Assembly (NCBI GenBank): GCA_902475445.1
Contig: CABRZN010000109.1
Coordinates: 1-6,137, forward strand
DNA from: an uncultured Collinsella sp.
Lineage (GTDB): Bacteria > Actinomycetota > Coriobacteriia > Coriobacteriales > Coriobacteriaceae
Length of the DNA stretch: 6,137 nucleotides
Reading direction: 5' to 3'
The notes beneath the pieces were generated by a model that was given only the letters and a program-made list of their open reading frames with translations, made no database searches and was not told the DNA's origin. The position numbers and the translations under genes are program-made. Positions 1 through 4,967 of the stretch are shown here, in pieces (positions within the stretch are counted from its first letter, which is position 1; every line of letters begins with the position of its first letter).

Positions 1-827
1 CCCTCGGCATGGCCGTCAGCCTCTACTCGCACTTCACCTTCGAGCGCGCTGACAAACTCACCATCACCGGATGCCCCGAAGAGTTCCAAAACGAGAACAA
101 CCTAGTCTACGTGAGCTTTGTCGATGCACTGGCCGCATGGGGCGAGCCTGCCTTCCCCGTCGCCATTGACATTCAGACTGACGTTCCCGTCGCCCGTGGT
201 CTGGGTTCCAGCTCCACCTGCGTCGTCGCCGGCATTATGGCGGCCGCCGCACTGACAGGCCACACTGTCGACCGCGCCGAGCTCGTCCGCATTGCCACCG
301 AGGTCGAGGGCCATCCCGATAACGTCGCCCCTGCCATCCTGGGCGGTGCCGTTTGCTCCTTTACGCCGACTGATTCGCTCCCCCAGTGCCTGCGCTACGA
401 GGTGAGCGATCGCTTGCGTTTTATTACCGTGATTCCGCCCTACGAGGTGCATACGAGCGAGGCGCGCAAGGTCGTGCCGCAGGAGATTCCACTCTCCACC
501 GCCGTATGGCAAATGGGCCGCATCGCCGGCATGACGCGCGGCCTGGAGACCGGCGACCTTGACCTGATTGCCGCCGCTAATGACGACCGCATTCAGGAGC
601 CCTATCGTCGCCGCCTCATCCCCGACTACAACGCCGTGCGCGACACCTGCCTTAACGGCGGCGCCAAGACCATCTGGATCAGTGGTTCGGGCTCGACCCT
701 CATGGCTATAACCGACGACACCATCGTGGCAAAGTTCCTGCAGGTCAAGCTGCGTGAGCAGTTCCCTAAGTGTGATACGCATATTCTGACGTGCGACACG
801 GAAGGCGCCCAGATCGAATACCTGTAG
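1..827 (+). CDS. thrB: Homoserine kinase (GHMP family), 5'-truncated by window edge
   Basis: Phosphorylates L-homoserine with ATP to O-phosphohomoserine, the step before threonine synthase, in the cytoplasm. The frame is open from position 3 (Leu-Gly before the first visible Met at 9), which fits the conserved N-terminal GFDxLGxA segment of ThrB. I therefore treat the Met at 9 as internal, with roughly 20 residues missing. Counting from that Met, the GHMP ATP-binding loop PVARGLGSSST lies at residues 60-70, the ThrB-typical EGHPDNVAP at 100-108, and the C-terminal glycine motif ISGSGST at 224-230. The 272 visible residues plus the missing start match the usual length of about 290-300. Other GHMP kinases (mevalonate or galactokinase type) are less likely because the EGHPDNVAP block is characteristic of homoserine kinases. 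The stop is at 825-827. It is GC-rich, like the core genes to the right. Upstream partners (hom, thrC) are outside the window. Confidence 0.93.
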   Translation, partial: LGMAVSLYSHFTFERADKLTITGCPEEFQNENNLVYVSFVDALAAWGEPAFPVAIDIQTDVPVARGLGSSSTCVVAGIMAAAALTGHTVDRAELVRIATEVEGHPDNVAPAILGGAVCSFTPTDSLPQCLRYEVSDRLRFITVIPPYEVHTSEARKVVPQEIPLSTAVWQMGRIAGMTRGLETGDLDLIAAANDDRIQEPYRRRLIPDYNAVRDTCLNGGAKTIWISGSGSTLMAITDDTIVAKFLQVKLREQFPKCDTHILTCDTEGAQIEYL

Positions 828-850
828 CGCCCTGCCTCATTGCTCTCACC

Positions 851-967
851 GGCCCCCTTGGGGCTTCCCCTGAAAACGTCCTCGATCATGAATTGCCCCG
901 TCGTGTGCTTCGCGCGACGGGGCAATTCGATCTGCGGATTGTTTTCAGGGGAAGCCCCAAGGGGGCC
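851..967. repeat. 117-base hairpin element with perfect 27-bp outer arms
   Basis: The arms 851-877 and 941-967 are perfect reverse complements over 27 bases. A second perfect 14-bp stem (890-903 with 915-928) shares the same centre at about 909. The two are separated by 12-base internal loops, and the apical loop is 904-914. The whole element can fold into one long hairpin on either strand. It begins 23 bases after the thrB stop, so it may terminate or stabilise that transcript, but no T-tract follows either stem, so it is not a standard intrinsic terminator. The length, symmetry and intergenic position also suit a small non-autonomous (MITE- or REP-like) repeat. Short frames on both strands merely read through the palindrome and are not genes. 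Confidence 0.85.
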
Positions 968-1009
968 TGCGCAGCCTCGACAGGATAATCGCATTCGCTG
1001 ATTTAATCT

Positions 1010-1029
1010 TGTGCTCCAACGGAGCCACA
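1010..1029. other. Small hairpin, 8-bp stem with one bulge
   Basis: Bases 1010-1017 pair with 1021-1029 (TGTG-CTCC against GGAG-c-CACA) with one bulged C at 1025 and a 3-base loop. No T-tract follows. The function is unknown. It lies between the long hairpin and the degenerate repeat copy in the 397-base non-coding interval 828-1224. Confidence 0.35.
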
Positions 1030-1046
1030 GACGAGAGGCCTTCGCG

Positions 1047-1077
1047 CTGCGGAATAATTTTGAGGGGAACACCCCGA
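1047..1077 (+). repeat. Degenerate partial copy of the hairpin's right-hand sequence
   Basis: The stretch from CTGCGGA through TTTTGAGGGGAACACCCC resembles 932-958 (CTGCGGA through TTTTCAGGGGAAGCCCC), with one single-base gap and several substitutions. The matching left arm is not present here, so this copy cannot fold into the long hairpin. It could be a decayed second element. Confidence 0.4.
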
Positions 1078-1157
1078 CCATCCCTGCGTTTACCTTGCTG
1101 AGGATGTCTACAGGGACCCACGCTTTGAAGGGGCGCCGGGCAGATAGGGGCTTTTTA

Positions 1158-1200
1158 GGTTACATAATAAACTGTTTATCTATGCTACTATTTAACTAGG
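1158..1200 (+). promoter_or_regulatory. AT-rich probable promoter region for the secreted-protein gene
   Basis: The sequence turns sharply AT-rich here, directly before the 1225 gene. A possible -10 hexamer is TATGCT (1181-1186) or TACTAT (1186-1191), with TTACAT (1160-1165) as a weak -35. The spacing (15 or 20 bases) is not ideal for either, so the exact promoter is uncertain. Confidence 0.35.
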
Positions 1201-1211
1201 CATCGCAGTAT

Positions 1212-1219
1212 GGAGGTGG
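1212..1219 (+). promoter_or_regulatory. Shine-Dalgarno that selects a GTG start at 1225
   Basis: GGAGGTGG lies 5 bases before an in-frame GTG (1225-1227). It overlaps the G of the upstream ATG (1210-1212) and so cannot serve that codon. This favours GTG 1225 as the true start. Confidence 0.75.
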
Positions 1220-1224
1220 TCAAA

Positions 1225-1740
1225 GTGTTACGCACACTCAAAGCTTCGTTTTTCCTCTCGATACTTTTGATATTACCGATATGTTTCTCGTTTAGCCCTT
1301 CGACTGCTTATGCTGCAGAAAGCGATGCTGTCGCAATTTCTGGCGCAACCCAAGATTTTGATTTAACGAAAGGTCCCGAGCAGTCTCATCAAATCAAGCT
1401 TAAGGATGGGACCGTTGCAGTAATAGGAATTAAAAAAACCAATGAACCCAGCCTGATATGGGACAGTTACTACAACAACGCATCTGGAACTTGGACTATC
1501 TATTACAACAGTCCTTTTATTTATCGCGAATTCAAGATCAAGATAGCGAACTCGCTCATTACCAGCGCTTGGGGACAAAACTATACGACTATCGGCTGTA
1601 CGGTAACTAACGAGTCCTTTATATGGAACTCGAAACAGGCGACATATCGACTCAACTATGAATCGATGGGGATGACGTCCGGTATCGCCGTGTTGCAAGC
1701 GACCATGGAAGGCAGCACGCTCCACACCTATGCAAACTAG
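1225..1740 (+). CDS. Small secreted protein, DUF5626-like, function unknown
   Basis: A 171-residue protein read from GTG 1225, chosen because a strong Shine-Dalgarno sits just before it; an ATG at 1210 would add five residues. Residues 1-30 form a clear Sec signal peptide: MLRTLK, then a hydrophobic core of about 18 residues, then PSTAYA with cleavage likely after A30 (AYA|AE). The mature part of about 140 residues is rich in Tyr, Thr, Ser and Asn with alternating hydrophobics, suggesting a small beta-sandwich. It starts with an FDLTKG segment and has IKIANSLITSAWG and TTIGCTVT strands. This pattern reminds me of the DUF5626 family of small secreted proteins of gut and soil Gram-positives, whose function is unknown; that assignment is from memory. 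No lipobox or cell-wall anchor is present, so it is probably released. Codon use is AT-richer than in thrB. A 34-residue membrane peptide follows after 24 bases, probably in the same transcript. Confidence 0.8.
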   Translation: MLRTLKASFFLSILLILPICFSFSPSTAYAAESDAVAISGATQDFDLTKGPEQSHQIKLKDGTVAVIGIKKTNEPSLIWDSYYNNASGTWTIYYNSPFIYREFKIKIANSLITSAWGQNYTTIGCTVTNESFIWNSKQATYRLNYESMGMTSGIAVLQATMEGSTLHTYAN

Positions 1741-1764
1741 ACTCACATCAATTGAGGAAGTTCA

Positions 1765-1869
1765 ATGATCCCAATTCCTGCACGCTCAGACATTATGATC
1801 GCTCTCGTTTGGATTCTCGTCGGAGTGCTTATTTGGCGTATCTGCAAATGGGTTAAAAACAAGAAATAG
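1765..1869 (+). CDS. 34-residue single-span membrane peptide, function unknown
   Basis: ATG at 1765 gives 34 codons ending at TAG 1867-1869. A plausible Shine-Dalgarno, GAGGAAG, lies at 1754-1760, four bases before the ATG. The N-terminal ten residues are polar (MIPIPARSD), residues about 10-26 form one hydrophobic helix (IMIALVWILVGVLIW), and the tail is strongly basic (KWVKNKK). By the positive-inside rule the C-terminus should face the cytoplasm. It lies 24 bases after the secreted-protein gene and just before a terminator, so the two look like one operon. The layout (short helix, charged tail) resembles both small membrane accessory peptides and the hydrophobic toxins of type I systems. 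I see no evidence that decides between them and assign no function. Confidence 0.6.
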   Translation: MIPIPARSDIMIALVWILVGVLIWRICKWVKNKK

Positions 1870-1883
1870 TTGATAAAACGTAT

Positions 1884-2011
1884 ATGCCATTTATGCGATG
1901 CTTGGGGCCGTTAAATCGGCCCCTATTTCTATAGCTTTTCAGCAGCAGTCACCCATTTGGAAGTCGCAATGCCATTCATACGATTTCGGCCCTTTAAGCC
2001 GCTATCTATTG
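1884..2011 (+). repeat. Imperfect direct repeat pair around the terminator
   Basis: Bases 1884-1899 and 1969-1984 match at 14 of 16 positions (ATGCCATTTATGCGAT against ATGCCATTCATACGAT). Weaker similarity continues through a GGCC-rich hairpin-like stretch and a TATTT-type tail in each. The second copy has only a poor 4-bp stem (1987-1990 with 1998-2001). This may be a duplicated and decayed terminator. The rest of 1931-2070 shows nothing else I can support. Confidence 0.35.
1904..1930 (+). terminator. Intrinsic-type terminator after the secreted-protein operon
   Basis: A perfect 7-bp GC-rich stem GGGGCCG (1904-1910) pairs with CGGCCCC (1917-1923) around the loop TTAAAT. It is followed by the T-rich TATTTCT. 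It sits 35 bases after the membrane-peptide stop on the same strand. The opposite strand has no T-tract, so it mainly serves the + direction. Confidence 0.7.
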
Positions 2012-2070
2012 GTAGGGACTCTTGCTGGTAAGGAGCGCTTACTAGATACAAACCTTGGCAATATATTGGT

Positions 2071-2769
2071 TTAGGCTGCGCTGGTTTCTTTGTATTCGAA
2101 GACTGGTTCTAGGAGGTCCTCGATGTTGCAGTGGAGGGCTTTTGCTATGGCTCGTACGCTTGTTACCGAGGCTTCATTGATGTTTCTCTGACGCTGCTCG
2201 TACATTTGGATTGAGCGGAGTGACACACCCGATTCGTATGCCAGATCTTGTTGGGTTTTCTTGAGCCTCTTTCTTGCTAACGCAAGTTTGGTTTGCCTGG
2301 ACGCTTTTTTCGCCATATCGCAGACGAGGCGAGCCACGCGTTCCTCCGAGGCTTCGTGCCAGGGGTAGTACAGCCCGCGCAACACATCGAATGGAACGAC
2401 ATGCAGCAAATCTTCGAAAGACTCTCCTAGGCGCCACTGAAGGTATGCCAATATCCAGCCCGTCCAATATTCCGGTGTCTTTTCGAATCGGTAGGTTCGA
2501 TTTGGCATCGGTCTTGATTGATAGCCGGACCTTTCGGCAATGAGCGCGAACAGCTCAACGCCCGATTTTCCCGACACTACCCATGCGTTGCCGCGTTCGA
2601 ACTCGCGGGCTACGCCGCTCAGGCAAAAGAGTTCAGCAACTTCCGATCCTTCTGCCCCATAATCGTTAACGGCATAGTCAAAGCAGTCGCCAAGGTTGTT
2701 CATTGCATCCTCTAGGTAGTAAACGGGGTATGTCCTACTCGGCCCACAATCCGTTAACTCTTGGATCAT
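2071..2769 (-). CDS. XRE-type helix-turn-helix protein, putative antitoxin and repressor
   Basis: A 232-residue protein with a C-terminal XRE/Cro-type helix-turn-helix at about residues 161-222: KLALARKRLKKTQQDLAYESG, then the recognition region VSLRSIQMYEQ near 182-191, then a final helix ending IEDLLEP. The first two thirds are not DNA-binding. Residues about 18-82 (from YLEDAMNNLGD through ELFALIAER) look like a small helical domain resembling DUF3791. Residues about 99-155 (EYWTGWILAYLQW, LYYPWHEASEE) form another helical block that I know only as the N-terminal part of HTH proteins in gut anaerobes. The gene starts inside the end of the upstream DUF3990-like gene (35-base overlap), with its own Shine-Dalgarno (2779-2786), so the two are translationally coupled. 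I infer that it neutralises the upstream product and represses the operon through the palindromes at 3438-3482. The DNA-binding call is firm; the antitoxin role comes from context. Confidence 0.8.
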   Translation of the reverse strand: MIQELTDCGPSRTYPVYYLEDAMNNLGDCFDYAVNDYGAEGSEVAELFCLSGVAREFERGNAWVVSGKSGVELFALIAERSGYQSRPMPNRTYRFEKTPEYWTGWILAYLQWRLGESFEDLLHVVPFDVLRGLYYPWHEASEERVARLVCDMAKKASRQTKLALARKRLKKTQQDLAYESGVSLRSIQMYEQRQRNINEASVTSVRAIAKALHCNIEDLLEPVFEYKETSAA

Positions 2770-3418
2770 TTAAATCAACCCTTCCTGCCATCAAATCCCT
2801 AATGTCGACACCATCAGAGTCAAATCCGTTTACCGTATCCAGGTACTTTCGTCGAGCGTTCTGTTCTCGCTCAAATCGTTTGGGATAAAACTCAGCTCCC
2901 GAGGCCTGCTTCCAATCGCGGAACTTAATCGCCGAGAATGCACGCTCACTCATAAGCGCATATTGAATGCCAAAATCCCCCAAAAACATAATGCGCTGCA
3001 ATTGCCTGAGCGAGATCATGCCGTTGACAAACTGTCTTGCAAACGAGAAATAGGAATCGTCTGCACGATAGCCTCGAATAACGTCATAGGGAGAAATATC
3101 AATCAGGCAGTTATCCAGCAGATAACGAAGCCCCTCGCGTGCTACTGGCGTTGAAACATTGAACTCTCTGTTATTCGCCAGAATTGCAAGCCAGTTGAGA
3201 ATCGAGAACTCACCTGATTCCAAATCCAAAATCGCAAGGCCATCTAAATCAAGCTCATATCGATTGGCAATGCCATCAGACTCGGTCCGACATGCCCACT
3301 CCATTGCCATTTCCTCATGCGGTGTGCAATAAAACCCGCGCCCATAGTCATTGAATTGCCTGCATTTATCCAACGATGGATGCTCGACAACAACCTCCGA
3401 CCCGTGCCAAAGCTCCAT
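2735..3418 (-). CDS. DUF3990-like protein, putative ADP-ribosyltransferase-fold toxin
   Basis: A 227-residue protein read from ATG 3418; a TTG at 3430 would add four residues but lies upstream of the GGAGGT Shine-Dalgarno at 3428-3423, so it is rejected. The N-terminus reads MELWHGSE, then FNDYGRGFYCTPHEEMAMEWA at about residues 22-42. This is the DUF3990 signature and resembles the H-G and G-x-G-F-Y-x-T strands of ADP-ribosyltransferases. A later IQYALMSERAFSAIKF (151-166) could supply the third motif, giving an H5-Y30-Q152 triad; the residue choice is my inference. No signal peptide or membrane span is seen, so it acts in the cytoplasm. It is the first gene of a two-gene cassette with an XRE protein and lies directly behind paired palindromes, the usual layout of an autoregulated toxin-antitoxin operon. 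Family membership is fairly secure; activity and toxicity are not shown by the sequence. Confidence 0.78.
   Translation of the reverse strand: MELWHGSEVVVEHPSLDKCRQFNDYGRGFYCTPHEEMAMEWACRTESDGIANRYELDLDGLAILDLESGEFSILNWLAILANNREFNVSTPVAREGLRYLLDNCLIDISPYDVIRGYRADDSYFSFARQFVNGMISLRQLQRIMFLGDFGIQYALMSERAFSAIKFRDWKQASGAEFYPKRFEREQNARRKYLDTVNGFDSDGVDIRDLMAGRVDLNDPRVNGLWAE
2779..2786 (-). promoter_or_regulatory. Ribosome binding site of the HTH gene, inside the upstream gene
   Basis: AGGAAGGG on the minus strand lies 9 bases before the ATG (2769-2767). It sits within the 3' end of the DUF3990-like gene and supports separate, coupled translation of the downstream gene. Confidence 0.6.
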
Positions 3419-3422
3419 ATCG

Positions 3423-3428
3423 ACCTCC
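3423..3428 (-). promoter_or_regulatory. Shine-Dalgarno that selects ATG 3418
   Basis: GGAGGT on the minus strand lies 4 bases before ATG 3418 and overlaps the reading frame from the alternative TTG at 3430. It therefore decides the start of the DUF3990-like gene. Confidence 0.75.
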
Positions 3429-3433
3429 AAACA

Positions 3434-3462
3434 AAAATATCACCCCAGTGATAGTGTACCAA
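3434..3462 (-). promoter_or_regulatory. Candidate promoter of the DUF3990/XRE operon
   Basis: On the minus strand, TTGGTA (3462-3457), a 17-base spacer and TATTTT (3439-3434) each match the sigma-70 consensus at 4 of 6 positions. The gene-proximal palindrome would then fill the spacer, ideal for repression. The start site would fall near 3427, leaving a very short leader that would remove part of the Shine-Dalgarno. An alternative, TTGCAT (3495-3490) with GTGATA 17 bases on, is possible. Confidence 0.35.
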
Positions 3463-3483
3463 CAACTATCACTGGGGTGATAT
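3437..3483. promoter_or_regulatory. Paired palindromic operator in a 19-bp inverted repeat
   Basis: Bases 3437-3455 and 3465-3483 are perfect 19-bp reverse complements with a 9-base spacer. Each arm holds its own 16-bp palindrome of form TATCAC-N4-GTGATA, at 3438-3453 (centre CCCA) and 3467-3482 (centre TGGG). The centres are 29 bp apart. Two identical dyads just upstream of an operon encoding an XRE protein suggest cooperative binding by that protein. On the minus strand the repeat is followed by a T-rich run (TTTTTGTTT), so it may also act as a terminator for engB. Confidence 0.8.
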
Positions 3484-3519
3484 AGATAGATGCAAACTAT
3501 TGCCTGCCAAGAGCCCTTA

Positions 3520-4110
3520 CTAGAGGCAAGCCTCGGCGATGCGCTTTTTGAGTTCGTCGATGCCGGTGCCGGTCTGGGAGCTTGTGATGATCACGTTCTC
3601 GGCCGGAACGTTGAGCTGCTTTTTGATGGCTGCTGCCTGGCGGGCCTGCTGGGTGCGGCTGAGCTTGTCGGCTTTGGTGAGGCAAACGATAAAGTTGAAC
3701 TCGTTGCCCTGTAGGTAGTCGATCATGTCGTGGTCGAGCTTGCTGGGGTCGTGACGAATGTCCACCAGCGAGACGACCAAGTTAAAGCTGCGCTCGGAGT
3801 CAAAAAAGTCGCCGATAAGCTCGGCCCAGCGGTCGCGCTCGGCCTTGGAGCGACGGGCGAAACCGTAACCCGGCAGGTCCACGAAATGCACGTCATCGGC
3901 CTCAAAGAAGTTGATGTTGCTCGTCTTGCCCGGCGTACTGGAAACCTTGACTAGGTTCTTGCGGCCAAATAGCTTGTTCATAATCGACGACTTGCCCACG
4001 TTGGAGCGGCCGACAAAGCTCACCTCGGGGCAGGTGGACTCGGGAATCTGCGAAACCTTGCCATAGCTGGCGACGAACTTGGCAAGCTGGTAGTTAATGG
4101 AATCGGCCAT
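3520..4110 (-). CDS. engB: Ribosome biogenesis GTP-binding protein EngB (YihA/YsxC)
   Basis: A cytoplasmic TRAFAC-class GTPase needed for assembly of the large ribosomal subunit in bacteria that have it. The 196 residues match the usual family length of about 195-210. All G motifs are intact: G1 GRSNVGKSS (34-42), the G2 threonine within TPGKT (59-63), G3 DLPG followed by YG (78-83), G4 TKAD (145-148), and G5 SSQTG (177-181). The start is ATG 4110. A GTG at 4116 would be in frame, but the Shine-Dalgarno AGGAG (4120-4116) overlaps it and sits 5 bases before the ATG. The stop is TAG 3522-3520. It lies 38 bases downstream of mtnN on the same strand, so the two are probably co-transcribed. Codon use is GC-rich and normal for the core genes here. 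Confidence 0.96.
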   Translation of the reverse strand: MADSINYQLAKFVASYGKVSQIPESTCPEVSFVGRSNVGKSSIMNKLFGRKNLVKVSSTPGKTSNINFFEADDVHFVDLPGYGFARRSKAERDRWAELIGDFFDSERSFNLVVSLVDIRHDPSKLDHDMIDYLQGNEFNFIVCLTKADKLSRTQQARQAAAIKKQLNVPAENVIITSSQTGTGIDELKKRIAEACL

Positions 4111-4115
4111 GGACA

Positions 4116-4120
4116 CTCCT
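4116..4120 (-). promoter_or_regulatory. Shine-Dalgarno of engB
   Basis: AGGAG on the minus strand ends 5 bases before ATG 4110. It overlaps the in-frame GTG at 4116 and so rules that codon out as the start. Confidence 0.65.
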
Positions 4121-4148
4121 TGGTCGTAAGTTCTTACAAATAGACGCG

Positions 4149-4889
4149 CTATTGCGCAGCGGCAATGCGGCGGACGATATCGAGCGTGATGTCACTTGCG
4201 ACACGCGCGTACTCGAACAGATCGAACTCGCGCTCGCAAATTGCATCGTACGCCTCGTCACAATTATCGCTGATAGCGCGCAACACCAGGCAATCGACAC
4301 CATTTTTGGTTGCGACATGGGCAATTGCCGCGCCCTCCATGCCGACACAATCGGCATGCGTCGCCTCGATAGCGTCGTTGCGCATGGTGGCGCCCGTCAC
4401 AAAGCGGTTACCCGTGGCAATCGTGCCGACCAGGAACTGCTTGGTGCCCTCGTTCGAAGCGACTGCATTTTTCGAAGCGTCAACAAACCCACGCTCAGCA
4501 AGCACGTCGGCGGCAATATCGACCAGCGCGGGCGTCGAACCAAACTCCTCAAGCCCCGGTGCGGACTCGGCGATAAGCGCGGTATCGGTATCCAGATAGC
4601 GTAGGCGTTTGCCAATGACCACATCGTCGATATGGAGCTTGGGGTTCAAACCGCCCGCAATGCCCGAAAACACAACAGCCTGCGGAGCATACTTGCTAAT
4701 GAGGTGCTGTGTTGCAGCAGCGGCGTTCACCGTGCCCATGCCCGCCGTTGTGGCGACAACTGTCAGGCCGTCGAGCTCACCGCTCACAACGGTCAAGCCT
4801 GCCTCCCGTGCCTCGCAAACGTCGCTCAGCTCTTCCTTAATCTGCATGATCTCTTTTTCGAGCGCACCGATAATCGCGATGGTAGCCAT
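4149..4889 (-). CDS. mtnN: 5'-methylthioadenosine/S-adenosylhomocysteine nucleosidase
   Basis: Cleaves the N-glycosidic bond of methylthioadenosine, S-adenosylhomocysteine and 5'-deoxyadenosine, releasing adenine; it recycles the by-products of SAM-dependent methylation, polyamine synthesis and radical-SAM chemistry. The 246 residues fit the family (E. coli 232). Visible landmarks are the N-terminal IAIIGALEKEI with E13 in the position of E. coli E12, FSGIAGGL at 74-81, VGMEGAAIAHV with E185 (E. coli E174), and RAISD with D208 (E. coli D197), so the catalytic residues are present. I use ATG 4889, preceded by a GGGGAA stretch; a TTG at 4901 would add four residues and is less likely. A futalosine hydrolase would be the main alternative, but the close match to MTA/SAH motifs argues against it. 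It is the first gene of the pair with engB. The radical-SAM activase next door is one of many possible sources of its substrate. Confidence 0.93.
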   Translation of the reverse strand: MATIAIIGALEKEIMQIKEELSDVCEAREAGLTVVSGELDGLTVVATTAGMGTVNAAAATQHLISKYAPQAVVFSGIAGGLNPKLHIDDVVIGKRLRYLDTDTALIAESAPGLEEFGSTPALVDIAADVLAERGFVDASKNAVASNEGTKQFLVGTIATGNRFVTGATMRNDAIEATHADCVGMEGAAIAHVATKNGVDCLVLRAISDNCDEAYDAICEREFDLFEYARVASDITLDIVRRIAAAQ

Positions 4890-4967
4890 ACCATTCCCCA
4901 AACCTATACGAAATTCTCAACCAAGGTATGGTACCAGCATTTTGTTTGACCTCGCCAAACGAACACG

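Noticed and set aside
102..782. Long open frame on the minus strand opposite thrB
   Set aside because: It is the antisense shadow of a GC-rich gene; the + strand carries all homoserine kinase motifs and the minus product shows no recognisable domain.
626..1081. Short frames on both strands across the 851-967 hairpin
   Set aside because: They translate the palindrome itself, giving nearly the same peptide (GPLGASPEN) on both strands, which is what an inverted repeat produces; there is no gene support.
828..2070. CRISPR array, tRNA or riboswitch in the non-coding gaps
   Set aside because: No regularly spaced repeats, no cloverleaf with a TTC-type arm, and no recognisable riboswitch core were seen; only simple hairpins.
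2030..2070. Short inverted repeats downstream of the XRE gene as its terminator
   Set aside because: AAACC/GGTTT and GTAAG/CTTAC stems are 5 bp with no T-run on the minus strand, so they cannot be claimed.
3430..3430. TTG start for the DUF3990-like protein
   Set aside because: It lies upstream of the GGAGGT Shine-Dalgarno, which is properly placed for ATG 3418.
4152..4604. Two long + strand frames opposite mtnN
   Set aside because: Both are antisense shadows of the nucleosidase gene, with low-complexity products and no family motifs.
4931..4966. Small inverted repeat GTTTG/CAAAC after the hydrolase stub as a terminator
   Set aside because: The stem is only 5 bp and AT-rich with no T-tract, too weak to support.
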